From Lunularia cruciata (taxonomy: Eukaryota > Streptophyta > Marchantiopsida > Lunulariales > Lunulariaceae): DNA of 64,000 nucleotides. This document shows, in pieces, positions 53,424-64,000 of the stretch. The stretch lies in contig OX419758.1 in assembly GCA_948567375.1 (NCBI GenBank), positions 55,309,001-55,373,000 on the forward strand, read 5' to 3'. Every line of letters begins with the position of its first letter. Positions within the stretch are counted from its first letter, which is position 1. The position numbers and the translations under genes were made by a program. The notes beneath the pieces are model-generated. The model worked only from the letters and a program-made list of their open reading frames with translations, had not been told where the DNA came from and searched no databases.

Positions 53424-55329
53424 TATGGTACTCACATTTTTCATTTTGGACGAGTTTTGAAGAAGAAGTGCCTTGCTGAAACCAAATTGAAACCAAATGG
53501 AGAAGAAATGACAGGAAATTTGTATTTTGATCAAGCCCAAAGAAGTAGACTTTGTGTCAAATGAAGACGGACTCAGCCAGGATTGAAAGAGTGCAGACCC
53601 AAAGGAGGAATGGAAGTTATAGGTCAAGATTCTTGCGGGGGCTATATCTCAATGTTCACAAGTCCAAATCAAACACGCTATATCTCGTTGGAAGCATCTC
53701 GTCCAAGGTTTTCCGTTGCTATCAAAATCTCAAAGTTTGGAGGTCTGTAGAAGAAGTTACAAGTATTTAAAGTTTTAGGAGTAACTATACAAAGTAGTTT
53801 AGTGTCTTCGGGTTGGCATCTTCGGACTTCGGGTTGGCGTCTTTGGTCTTCGGACTTTGGTCTTCGGACTTCGGTCTTTGGACTTCAGACTTCAGGTTTA
53901 CACAACTTCAGGTTAGAAGCTTCTTCGACTCAAGACAAAGATGACTGTATCTGAGATAGTCAGACCTCGGAGTGCAATGAAGATGAATTCAGGAATCTTG
54001 CCAAAGGCATTAGAGAGAGTTAGGATAGAGAAAGAATAGATAGTTAGGATACCCGTGACTTCAATTTCAGTTCTGATTGAAGATGGAATAGGAATTGAAG
54101 GAGAAGTAGCAGTAATGAATAAACCCGAAGTGCAAGATCAGATTGTAAGGGTCTTCAGGTCAATAACATGAGAGATTATGGGAATGTAGATTACAAATTG
54201 AAGGCGTAGATAGTGTACCCATGCTTTCAATTACAATTTGTGATGAGGATATAGTAGAATTAGCAAAGGAATTGATTGTAATTAGACCCGATGTTGCAAA
54301 AGTAGGAGTACAGGTGTCATCGGACTTGTTATTTGATACATTAGAGAAGAGTGGTCAGGAGATAGAGAGTTAGATAAGTCACTCCTGAGCTCAATTGTAG
54401 ATTGTAGTGTAGAAGTAGTAGAAATAGAGAAGGAATCGGTAGAATTAACTATACCGAAAGAAGGCGAAGTAGTAAGAAGATCATCGGGTTTGGAAGCCGA
54501 TGATGAGGTAGACATCAAATCGGGATAAATGTCAATTTTGAGATAGGAAAAGGCAGATATGAAGAGATAGATTGTCAATTGGGATCTACAGGTAGGAAAA
54601 GATGTTAGGAAGCGGTGCCTAGGTAGGCAAGTCTATCGTTTGCTTTAGTATTTAAGTGGAGCATTTGCAGTACAATGTTATTCAGTATTCATATTTCTGA
54701 AGATAGATAAAGTGAAGTGTTGTTCTTAGTACTCGTCACTTAAGCTTAATTCCGATTGTCAATTTTGTGTTTGTAGTTGTGATTGTGTGGAAAATTCCAA
54801 AGAGCAAGTCAGTGTGTCTATGGATGTTGGAATCTGTAGCCTTGATCTTTAGTCTGTGTGTTTAATCCTAAGTGAAATGCATCGGAGCAATGCCTTGACA
54901 GATTTGAGGGGAATTGTAGTGTTGGTAGTATTCTGTATTTGTGAGTGCAGCATGAACTTGATGTGAAGCAATTTTGATTGAGGAAGTTGTACCTTCAGTG
55001 GAGAGGTGGAACACAATTCTGAGGTGAAATTGTTCTTCGCAGTGAAGTGCCGTCTTTGAGAATCTGAATCTGAATCATCACACTCAAGAGTTGTTTGGAC
55101 AAAATTTGCTATGATATGATTATGTGCGTATTTGTGACAAGTTATCAAGATTGTGAGCTTGTTACTCTCTTCTGGGTGTAGTTTCTACCTGAGAGATTAA
55201 AGAAGAAACCAAGAAGAACTGCAATTGTGACTTTTGACTTTGTATTTGGACATTTCTGAATAGTATCTCTGCGGGAATGAACTCTACTAACCCGATTACC
55301 GCAAAAGTGATATTTGCCGGGTTGTCACA
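53424..55329 (+). mobile_element. Gamma solo LTR (1906 bp)
   Basis: It starts TATGGTACTCACATTTTTC and ends GCCGGGTTGTCACA, with a 5-bp duplication ACACC at 53419-53423 and 55330-55334. The flanks join into one gag frame when it is removed. It contains a TCTTCGGACTTCGG minisatellite and decayed copies of the VELVKELIVV block. I find no pol, PBS or second LTR inside, so solo LTR is the best call. Confidence 0.8.
53804..53898 (+). repeat. TCTTCGGACTT minisatellite in gamma solo LTR
   Basis: Short units such as GTCTTCGGGTTGGC and GTCTTCGGACTTCGG recur about eight times with small changes. Confidence 0.8.
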
Positions 55330-56400
55330 ACACCTCACATTTGGTTGAGCATATAAAAGACCTTTCATTTTTCTCTCACACCAACATCTTTGGACTTTGA
55401 AGTCAACAAAATCTTTGATGAGGTCTTCTAATTTATAACCTAGTTGTGCAAGTGTCTTTGAGTTTATTTTGCACCTTGGGTCTTTGAATGCTTCATTTCT
55501 CTTTGTTCCTCTCCTTCTCTTCCTCTTTTGAAGAAGATTTTGTACATGAAGATGCACTAGATGCCTATGATGACTAATTGACAGGTTGCTTGGTGGACTT
55601 CTTCTTTGACTTCTTTGTAGCTTGTACTCAATGCAGATTACTTAAGGGGTTCATCTAAGAAGATTTTATAGCTCTATTGACTTGAGCACTTGATGTAGTG
55701 TATCATGATCTCATTCCTTGGCAAAGACCCACAAGTCAGTTGGAAGTCCACCTATGAACCAAGCTATTGCTTGTGCATCAATGTACCCCAAAGAAACTCC
55801 TCTTCTTGGCACTTGGTTCATTAAACTTAGGAACCTCTCTTTGTAATCTTGCAACTTCTTGTTCTCCCTCCTTTCCAAGTTGTTGAGAGTAGAAAACACA
55901 CTTTCTTCTAGTCTAGTTCCATGAAATGCTCCAAAAACCAACACTTGAGTGATGGCCAATTATCAATATTGGGAGGATCTTGGCTCATATGAGTGTACCA
56001 ATTCCTTTCCTTCTTCCTCAAAGACTTGGAAATATCCAAAGTTAGTTAGCTACCATATCTTCTCTATTGGCTATGGAGATGGCCTTGAACTCCTTCATGA
56101 AGATGTTGGGATCCTCTTCTTCATCTTTGCCTTTTAAAAAATGATAATTTTTCCACATGAAGGGGGTATATTTTTCCATGGGGTTGAGGCCAAAGGTACA
56201 GTCTAAAATGGTATGCAAACTTGCATACAAGTAACAAAAAAAGTCCCAATCTAGTGCCAAAAGATAGTGATATATTTGTCACTATCTTTTGGTAAGGCAA
56301 ACAACACGTTTTTTCTGATGCAATCTTGGTGCTCATTTTGGTTAATAGCAAGTCTAAATTCCAAGGGAGCTTCATGGCCTAAATCTCTATTAAAGAGAGA
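55330..56400 (-). pseudogene. Gypsy gag (decayed), probably epsilon
   Basis: The minus strand shows LNPMEKYTPFMWKNYHFLKG and DPNIFMKEFKAISIANREDM near 56260-56042. LEESVFSTLNNLERRENKKL and QDYKERFLSLMNQVPRRGVS lie at 55959-55711, the hallmark Retrotrans_gag helices. RRRGTKRNEAF and LEDLIKDFVDFKVQRCWCER follow at 55557-55340. The frame continues into the knuckle at 53423. Orientation and order fit the 5' part of epsilon, whose pol lies at 7264-13149, but a direct join is not proven. Confidence 0.7.
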
Positions 56401-56639
56401 TTAGAGAGGCAAAGTGATAGTACTCCTACGATGCACTCCAATTGACTCTCTAGCAAGAGGTACTCTAAATACTCTCCTTCTATTTTGCCATTGAATGGTT
56501 CTCTCTATGGTTCATGAGAAGGAATTCTCCATGGTATCTTGCAAAACAACATACAAATGCACTCCTCCTAAAGTTGGTGGATTAATCCTTTATAAGGGAG
56601 ATGTCACTCTCTTACAATTTTAGTACTCATAAGGGTAAC
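56401..56639. other. Unassigned stretch
   Basis: I see no domain, repeat or regulatory signal. It is probably leader sequence of the gag element to its left. Confidence 0.4.
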
Positions 56640-56991
56640 TCATCTTCCAAAACTCAAGACAAGGTGTGGAGGTGGATGTAGAAAAGTGAAGGTAATCCAA
56701 GTCCTAAAAGCCTCAAGGAATCTAAGGGAACTAACAAACATTTCTTGGTCATGTGGGGTACTACCACAAATTCATCATCAACAATTGGCATTTTGGTAGT
56801 ACCCCTTAAAAAATTACTGAAGAAGACCAAATAATATGAGAAATTGGAGAAGCAACATGAAGCCTTCATTGCCTTGAAGACCAAATTAGTGGAAGGCCCA
56901 AAAATGTGCACTCCTTATTGGGATCCAATGTTCCATGTATATGTTGATATATCCTTTGTAGCTATAAGAGTAGTGCTTAGCCTAAAAGATG
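56640..56991 (+). pseudogene. Gypsy RT thumb and RNase H start fragment
   Basis: With one frame change the plus strand reads FLGHVGYYHKFI, then PLKKLLKKTK, then EKLEKQHEAFIALKTKLVEG and FHVYVDISFVAIRVVLSLKD. The VDxSFVAIG-type block holds the first RNase H Asp. It is cut at 56992 by LTR-like DNA. Confidence 0.75.
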
Positions 56992-58376
56992 TGTGGTACC
57001 CACATTTTTCATTTTGGTAGAATTAAGGATGAAACTAGAAAATAGAAGTAGGAAGAGTTAGGAGAACTAGAATTTGCTAGTAATAAGTTAAGTTATTAAG
57101 TTTGCACCTTAGTAGTTGTAAGTAGATACAAAATACTTTGTGTTGTAGTGTGAAGAATTTTTGGGTTTAGAAGTGAAGATACTTTGCATCGGAATGGAAG
57201 TTAGCAGCTAACTATACTTTGGGTAAGGATTAGGGTTACTTTGCCTTGGGTTGAAGATATTTTAAACTAAAGGATTACCTCATGTTGTATTAGGTTGGAA
57301 GCAAAGTGCCACCAAAGAATGGCTGACATGTGTGAGCATAATTTTAAAAGGATTCATGTGAGAAACATGAAAGTAGCTTGATTTTGTGACTGAAGGATGA
57401 TTGGGAATTGGATTGGTATAAATTTGAGAAGAAGCTAGCATAGATTTCATAATGTTCAGTCTATTTGCAATTTTGAGCTAGGAGCAAGAGTTAGTGAAAG
57501 TTAGCAAGATATAGACAAAGCACGATTGTAATACCTCAAGCTAGCCATATGATCTAGATGTGAAATTTGGTTTGGTAATATCTAGAATAATATTATACAT
57601 GATGGTCAAAATAGATCAGATAGAAATATCACCAAAAGAGTACTTCTACTAATAGAGCAGAAACCAAAATAGACTTGAGAACCTTAGAACCAATAGCTAG
57701 ATATATGATTTAAAGGTGAGAATTAGTTTGGTAACATTTGGAAGGATGTTCCACATGATAGAGTAAATAGATCAGAAAGATATGTCACCAAAAGTGGACT
57801 TCTACTAATAGAGTAGGAACCAAAATATGCCTGAAATCTTTGAAGGCAATTTTGGAGGCCTTAACGGATGAATTAGACCTCAAAAACATAAAGGTTCCTT
57901 TTCCAACAAAGGAAGGGTTGGCCTTCGCTCCCCTCTTATTTGTCTCATTGAGAGATTTCCAACGGTACCTTATGTGATTCTGAGACTCCTACAAGAAGAT
58001 TCCCTAAAAGATTCCCTCCGGTCAAAGCTTGTTTGACCAACCAGATAGGACCTAGACCAACATGTCACCCATCCAAGTAAGTAATCCAAGGGTGGAGCTT
58101 GATGACATGTCACCTATCTGTGTGCCTAATCCTATGGTGGAGCTTCCTTGGAGGAGATCCTCTTTGTCTATATAATAAAGAGAAGGTGCTCCTTTGGGGC
58201 ACCAAATGTTGAATGTGTAATCTGTGTTTTCTCTCTTCTTTTGTCCTCGGGGGATTAGAACAATAGAAGAGTGCTTCCAATTCTAGTCAAGAATCCTATG
58301 ATTTGTCGATTAGATATGACTGCACATTTTGACCTATTAGCAAAGCTATGCATTACATTTCTATCATTGGAACTAA
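56992..58376 (+). mobile_element. LTR-like sequence related to gamma start, truncated at right
   Basis: It starts TGTGGTACCCACATTTTTCATTTTGG, the best form of the gamma-type start, directly after RNase H codons. GATACTTTGCATCGG is shared with the gamma left piece at 13348. A TATA-like CTATATAATAAAG lies near 58168-58182. The right side ends where alpha F begins with a truncated LTR. No 3' end was found. Confidence 0.55.
57542..57845 (+). repeat. About 152-bp tandem duplication
   Basis: The unit starting TAGCCATATGATCTAGATG at 57542 recurs as TAGCTAGATATATGATTTAA at 57694. Shared blocks are TTTGGTAA, ATAGATCAG, ATCACCAAAAG versus GTCACCAAAAG, ACTTCTACTAATAGAG and AACCAAAATA. Confidence 0.8.
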
Positions 58377-58821
58377 TAGAGATAGTTGCAAATGAAAGGA
58401 TAATAAGTACCTCTTCACTCTTTGTTTATATACTTGTGAAATAGTTACGTACCAAAGTTACTAGTTACCATAGTAACTCAAGTTACTAGACTAAAAGTCA
58501 CGTAAAGTCAAAAAGTAGAAAGGAATATCCATTCACATGGGCATATTTCCCTAAGCATGTGGTCTTATCTTGACCCAGCCACTAAGTCAAGGATTCCTTC
58601 ACATGGGCTATCCTTGGACTAAAGAAGAATCCAAAATAGTGGTGCTCATCTTTTCTACTTCCTCTATAGTAAGGTCCCTTCTATCTTAGCTATGACTAAC
58701 TTTAGCTAACAATGACTAATATAGAACCATCATTTATCTCTATATAAATAATATCGCTTCAGTACTTGTAATACTAAGCTAAATATCACAATGCCACACA
58801 CATGCACAAATAGGTGTTACA
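58377..58821 (-). repeat. 3' LTR of alpha copy F (truncated and internally deleted)
   Basis: It begins TGTAACACCT at 58821 on the minus strand. The distal end, about 150 bp including the GGCTCACA terminus, is missing at 58377. About 85 bp are also lost inside, between two AATCCAAAA direct repeats (junction near 58628-58640). Confidence 0.88.
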
Positions 58822-58842
58822 TTTACCCCCGGACTAAGTTTT
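58822..58842 (-). other. Polypurine tract of alpha copy F
   Basis: Minus strand AACTTAGTCCGGGGGTAAA lies directly before the LTR start. Confidence 0.7.
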
Positions 58843-58869
58843 CACTTTGTCCTCAAAGTGAAGGTCTCT

Positions 58870-61803
58870 CTACCTTCTATGGTACCTCTTCAACTTATCA
58901 TGGTTAATCCTATCAAAGTGTCTTCTCCCCAACTCCTTGAGATCATAGGTGTAATTGCCCCACACCTTCTCCACTATGAAAGGTCCAAAGTACTTAGGCA
59001 AAAACTTCTTTTGCACTCTCCTGAATCGAATGGAATCAAACAACATTACCCAATCACCTTCTTTGAAAGGCTCCACCTTCTTCTTGCCTTGCCTCTTGTC
59101 ATAGCTCTCCTTTTGTTTCCTTTGGGCTTGCTCCACTCCAACCATAGCAACTGCTCTTGCCTCTTCCAACTCCATGAGTTGATCCTTCCTTGACTTCTCT
59201 GCATCACCTCCTTGTGCTTTCTTCAATCTCCTATTAATGCTTTGGAAGGTAGGAAGATCAAAGTGAATAGGTAAGGTAGACTTAATACCATATACCAATT
59301 GAAATGGAGAATATCCGGTGGAAGTCTTCATGGTTGTCCTATACTCCCACAAAACTGCATGAATCCTCTTGTCCCAATAATGTTTAGCCCCCTCCATTTT
59401 TGCATCTTTGGTCAACATCATGCACAAGGTCTGATTGGTTCTCTCTGCCAAGCCATTGGAATTTGGCTTATAGGATGTAGTTACTCTATGTGTGATAGAG
59501 AAAGGTTATAGCATGGTTGTACTAATGCTTCCTATAAACTCTCCTCCTCTATCAGAAACCAACTCCAAAGGGCATCCAAACCTAGTAATAATGCATTCAT
59601 AAAGAAATCTACCCACTTCATCTTCATGCTTGTCCCTCAATGATCTAGCCTCAACCCATTTGGTAAGGTAATCAGTAACTACCAAAATGTACCAATTGTT
59701 CCTTGGAGTTCTATTGAGAGGTCCTACAAAATCAATTCCCCACTTCTCAAAAGGTCCTAGCAATGGAATTGATCTAAGTGGTGGAGTGGAAGTAGATTTT
59801 CTAGCAAGAGCTTGACAAACATGACAAGTTTTGCAATAATCAAGACAATCCTTGAAAATTCCTCTCCAATGGTAACCTGCATCTAGAATCTCAAAAGCAA
59901 TCACCTTTCCTGAAAAGTGTCCTCCATATACTAAGCCTTCATGAAACTCCTTTATGAGTAGGATAGACTCTTCCTTACCCACTGTTCTTTGAAGTAGACC
60001 ATCTGCTCCTTGGTGAAAAAGAATATCCTCCACCATTGTGTAAGGTCTAGATCTTGCTGCAAGGGCCTTCCTCTCCCTAGCATGCATCCCTTGTGGATAG
60101 TTACCTCTTGTCACAAAATCCACAATCTCCTTGTACTCCATTGGAACCTCTTGAGTGATTGAGATTGTCATGAGCTCCTCATCCGGGAAGGAATCATCCA
60201 TTGGCTCATCTCCATCATGATCATAGGCTCTAGATAACAAATCAGCATTTGCATGTTTCTTTTTTGGCCTATCCTCAATGGTGTAGTCATACTCAGACAA
60301 GAGTGTCATCCACCTTGCTAGTCTCCCTTCAACATTAGGCTTGTTGAAGATGTACTTCAAAGCCTTGTGATCCGTGACAATGTTGGCTTTCCCTCCAATC
60401 AAGTGGTGTCTAAACTTCTTGAGACCAAAGATCACTACCAACCCTTCTCTCTCCGTGAAAGAGTAGTTCTTCTCTGCTGAAACCATCTACCTACTAGCAT
60501 AAGCTCTTGGATGATCATGCCTATCTTGGTCTAATTGACTAAGAGTGCATCCTATAGCTATATAAGAAGCATCATTGTAGAGGATGAAAGGCTTACTCCA
60601 ATCAGGTTTAGCAAGAATTGGAGCTACAACAAGGGATTGCTTGAGCTCCTCAAAAGCTTTGAGAGCCTTCTTGTCCTCCAAAATCACCATGTAATCTACA
60701 CCCTTCTTCATGTAGATGGTCAATGCATAACCCTTGTTGAAAAATGAGAAGATGAACCTCCTATAGCATCCAACCATCCCCAAGAATTGGCATAACTTTG
60801 TCAAGCTTGAAGGGAATAGAAGGTCTGAGATTTTCTTCACCTTCTCAAGATCAACTTTTATTCCATCCTTGGAGATGATGTGCCCCAAAAGTAGACCTTC
60901 TTCACATCCAAAAATGCACTTCTCTGGGTTGAGTGGTGCATTTGCCTCATCCAAGCATTGCAAGGCCTTGATTAGGTGCTCAAAGTGCTTCTCCTTGCTC
61001 CCATAGACACAAAAGTCATCAATGAAGTCTCTCACAAATTTCCCAATGAAAGGTTCAAATACCTTGTTCATGAACCGTTGGAATGTGGCTAGAGCATTTC
61101 AAAGCCCAAAAGGCATGACCTTGAAAGCGTAAGTTCCCCAAAGTGTGGTGAATGTGGTGAGTTGTTGATCCTCTGATGCAATCTTGATTTGGTTATATCC
61201 ACTATAACCATCTCCAAAACTGTACCTCTCATGACCTACAACCTCCACCAAGATCTCATCAATGAATGGCAATGGGTAGTAGTCCTTCTTGGTAACAACA
61301 TAGAGCTTCTTGTAATCCACACATACCCAAAGCTTGCCATTCTTTTTCTTCACAATGACAATTGGAGACACCCATTCTGAATTCTCTATATCAAAGATAA
61401 ATCCAGCCTCCTTGAGCTTATCAATCTCCTCCTTCACAACCAAAGATATTGGTAGGCTAATGCAACGTTGTTTTTGGCGGATTGGTCTTGCATGTGACTC
61501 CACCTCTATCTTGTGCTCCTCCAAGATGACTTCCTTCAAATCCTTGTAACTGAAAGCAAATACATGGATGAACTTGTGGAAAATCTCCTCAAATCTCACC
61601 TTCTCCACCTTGGTAACATTTGGGCCATACTTGAGAGTAGCTAACCTTCTCTCTACCTCCTCAAGTGTCAATGGTGATTTATCTAGGTCCTTCAAAACCT
61701 CTGGCTTAGGTGCAAAATCCAAAGCACACAAAGGATACACATCTGAATCAGATTCAGATTCATCTTCCTCCGTGGAAGTCTCCTCTTCCATGCTTGTGTC
61801 CAC
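58870..61803 (-). pseudogene. Alpha F pol: RT, RNase H, integrase
   Basis: RT is open at 61803-61099 (TLEEVERRLATLKYGPNVTK, EWVSPIVIVKKKNGK, DYYPLPFIDEILVE) with a stop after MPFGL. It continues at 61071-60487 with VRDFIDDFCVYGS. RNase H continues into 60486-59506, a 326-codon frame that also holds the integrase HHCC (GGHFSGK ... YCKTCHVCQ), WGIDFVGPL and SDRGGEF. A frameshift near 59510 separates NGLAERTNQ. The C-terminal frame 59451-58870 ends KYFGPFIVEKVWGNYTYDL and YHRR. Confidence 0.9.
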
Positions 61804-62295
61804 ACTTGAAGCTCCTTATTTAGAATATGATTCCCAATAATCAAAAGATGGTGTATCTGAATATGAAGTGTTGGTGGTATTAGTCACAAGAATTGTGACT
61901 CTATGGTTTGATAGCCCAATCCTCAAGTACCCTTTGTGTCATCAATCAGTTGTGCATGTTGCTCTCAACCATGGCCTCCCAAGAAGTAATTCATAGCTTG
62001 AATCCTTCAAGACTTGGAAAGTCATGAGATTTTGAACTCCCATAACTGAAACTACCACTTTATCTATCACCCCTACTGGTCAAACTTGTTGCTTGTTTGC
62101 CATGCTCACCACAAATATTGAGGGTCTTGAGGGTATCATACCCAACTTCTTCATCAACCTTTCTGACATGGCATTTACTGCTGATCCTCCATCAACCAAT
62201 GCATCCTTGATGTTGTGACCATTCACTCTCACATCAATCTTGGAGGCATATTCACAAGCCTCCCATGGTGTTGGCTTGGCATCTACCACCTCCAT
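61804..62295 (-). pseudogene. Alpha F protease region
   Basis: The frame 62295-62080 includes ALVDGGSAVNAMSERLMKKL (D-G-G-S) and ends at TGA after KQQV, the stop shared with A, B and C. MTFQVLKDSSYELLLGRPWL follows with the Gln codon intact and a frameshift later. Confidence 0.78.
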
Positions 62296-63695
62296 TGATA
62301 TTGGAGCTTTGCCTTCTTCTTCCTCTTGCTCCTTGTAGAACTCAAACCACCTTTAAGCTCATTTCTCAAGGTAGGGTTCAAAGCAATCAATTGGCCCACT
62401 ATGATGTTAGCCTTGTGACTACCAACATCCTCCAACACATTGTAGTTCCATTGTTGCTTTGAGATCAAGAAGTCCTCCATCTCCAACTTCTTCCTTGGAG
62501 TCTTTGTTGTTGATGGTGTTGAGGTGCGAGTGCTCCTAGTATACATAGGAGTATCCTTGCTTGGAGTAAATCCTTGAGAAGAGTGAAGATCCTCTGCAAA
62601 ACGAGCTCTCTTCTTCTCTTGTGCCAAAAGCTCCAAATTAAGATTCTTGGAGTTTGAGCACTCTCCCTTCTCATACTTGCCCTCAACCACATCTATGTAT
62701 GCTATCCCCTTACCTTTGTTTACATAAGGAGCCACTTGGGTTTCACTACCACCCTCTTTCCCTCTATTGGCTCCCTCATAACCCCTTCCTCCATGGTAAG
62801 TGGAATTTGGGCAATTCCTTTGGATATGGCCTCTTCCTCCACAACCAAAACAATTTTTATCATTGAAATTGTTGGTTGGTTGGCCTCCTCTATATGGATA
62901 GTTTCCATAACTCCTAGGCCCTCTCCCTACATTCTGATCCACCTCTCTCTTCTCCCATAGTTGCACCACGTTGATCTCGAGATCCGCAAGTTGTTTGGTG
63001 ATGGTTTGAAGTGGATCCTTTGGTGGAGGTGCAAGAATTGGAGCAACTACTACTTGTGGTGCAACCCTTGTCACCAAAGTATCAGAAGTTCCACCATACT
63101 TGTAGCCTTGAGGAGGATGCACAACCTCCTTCACCACCAAATCACTCTCATCCCCTTCCAAACTCTCCTCCATACGAATTGTGATCTTGATAGCTTCAAC
63201 CTTGGAAGAAGGTTTCTCATATCTCACCTTGCTTCTTATTTGTGGTCTCAATCCTGCCACAAAATTCTTGGTGAGCATGGCCCCTATGCCAATCATAGTA
63301 GTCTCCACATCATCTCCACCCTTCCTCAACACTATGCAAAATCTGGACTCTAACTTTTCCACTCTTTCTACATAGACTCTCACTTTGTCTCTATCTCCTT
63401 GCTTGAGAAATGTAACCTCACTCATCAATCTCTCATAACTCTTATCAGGAAGAAAGTTCTCAATGAGTGCTGAAGTCAAAGTCTCCCAAGACTCCTCTTC
63501 TCCATCTCTCCTCTCTCTCATTTGGTATTCTTACTCATACCATGTAAGTGATGCATCCTCAAAGAAATCTGGTAATAATGAGGCCCACTCATTCTTCCTC
63601 CTCTCATTGTTTCCTATGCAAACTCTCTTGAAGTCTCTCACAAAGGCCTCCACATCTTCTCCATCCTTGCCAAAGAAAACCGGAAGTTTCCCCAT
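62283..63695 (-). pseudogene. Alpha F gag (near complete)
   Basis: It starts MGKLPVFFGKDGEDVEAFVR at 63695. A single TAA lies in WYE*EYQMRERR near 63530. From 63521 the frame is open for 412 codons through SWETLTSALIENF, VYVERVEKLESRF, IRSKVRYEKPSSKVEAIKI, the CCHC knuckle CFGCGGRGHIQRNC (near 62810-62855) and the Lys/Ser-rich tail. A one-base loss near 62310 ends it just before the protease. This is the best template for the family gag. Confidence 0.88.
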
Positions 63696-63927
63696 CTTAA
63701 CCTCTCACTATCTTTCTTTCTCTCAAATTTTTTTTTCTTTTCTTTTCTCTCACTCCAAAACTAATAGAGTATGTACATGTTGAACACCATTTGAGAGTAA
63801 ACCACCCTAGGGAACAAAGAAGGCTCAGGTTGCTCCAAGATTTCTATAGCAACATCAAATCCTAGAGTGCATATTAATCGAAACCTCATGGATAGTTTAT
63901 CCATAAGTTGAAAGATTATCTCCATCA

Positions 63928-64000
63928 CTAATCTTGAGAACTATCTGATGAAGGTGGTAGTATTTCTGTAGCTGTACTAAGACTCTTTCCAAGATCCTTC
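63928..64000 (-). pseudogene. Alpha F ORF1, C-terminal end (partial)
   Basis: Minus-strand codons DLGKSLSTATEILPPSS lead to a TAG at 63928-63930. They match the end of ORF1 in the other copies. The rest lies outside the window. Confidence 0.7.

Larger units (their letters stand above)
58377..64000 (-). mobile_element. Alpha copy F (right end outside window)
   Basis: The minus-strand order from the right is ORF1 (partial), gag, protease, RT, RNase H, integrase, polypurine tract, truncated 3' LTR. It is the best preserved gag-pol order in the window, though it carries at least seven breaks. Confidence 0.92.

Noticed and set aside
1-64000. CRISPR arrays, tRNA or rRNA genes, and host protein-coding genes
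   Set aside because: Tandem repeats here lack the spacer pattern of CRISPR. No cloverleaf-type tRNA or rRNA block was recognised by eye, and every coding stretch I can identify belongs to a retroelement.

Overview
The window looks like intergenic DNA from a very large plant genome. Gymnosperm is my guess, made from the density and depth of nested, decayed Ty3/gypsy-type LTR retrotransposons. I see no host gene, tRNA, rRNA or CRISPR array. Nearly all of it is retrotransposon sequence, which I sort into working families: alpha (LTR 691-692 bp, TGTAACACCC...GGCTCACA), beta (a gypsy element with a DNA methyltransferase and a PHD finger), gamma (a coiled-coil ORF element plus related 1.9-kb LTR-like copies starting T[G/A]TGGTAC and ending GTTGTCACA), delta (2.4-3.1-kb solo-LTR-like units, TGTC...GACA) and epsilon (old minus-strand gypsy pol and gag).

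Layout from left to right. 1-7263: alpha copy A (minus, left end outside the window), inserted in the integrase of epsilon. 7264-7603 and 9963-13149: epsilon pol (minus), split by delta-1 (7604-9962, duplication ACGT). 13150-15374, 31412-31865 and 52015-53323: three exploded pieces of gamma. The first gap holds an alpha tandem compound (15375-31407, duplication GGTC; copies B and C). The second gap holds beta (31866-52009, duplication GATTG). Removing the two insertions restores one continuous gamma reading frame across both gaps. Beta is itself interrupted by delta-2 (35583-38639, duplication CCGT, reading frame restored on removal) and by a head-to-head alpha structure (40485-48494, copies D and E). 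Alpha D carries a gamma-LTR fragment (43213 to about 44813). 53324-56400: gypsy gag (minus) split by a gamma solo LTR (53424-55329, duplication ACACC). 56640-56991: plus-strand gypsy fragment. 56992-58376: LTR-like DNA with a 150-bp tandem repeat. 58377-64000: alpha copy F (minus), running off the right edge.

The most notable object is beta. Its order is gag, a DSGA protease, a C5-cytosine DNA methyltransferase with DNMT3-like motifs in the unpermuted order, a reverse transcriptase (YIDD) with RNase H, an integrase, and a C-terminal C4HC3 PHD finger. A writer and a reader of chromatin marks in one LTR retrotransposon is unusual. C5 methyltransferases have been reported in retrotransposons of dinoflagellates and charophyte algae; I know of no established seed-plant example. 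This copy is dead: it has several stops and frameshifts, a Gln in the ENV motif and a Lys at the integrase glutamate.

Alpha elements encode a small zinc-knuckle ORF upstream of gag, then gag with a second knuckle, a protease with a DGGS site, an RT with FIDD, RNase H, and an integrase with a D-D-35-E triad and a GPF-like C-terminus but no visible chromodomain. Several alpha copies share the same inactivating mutations. No copy in this window looks fully autonomous.
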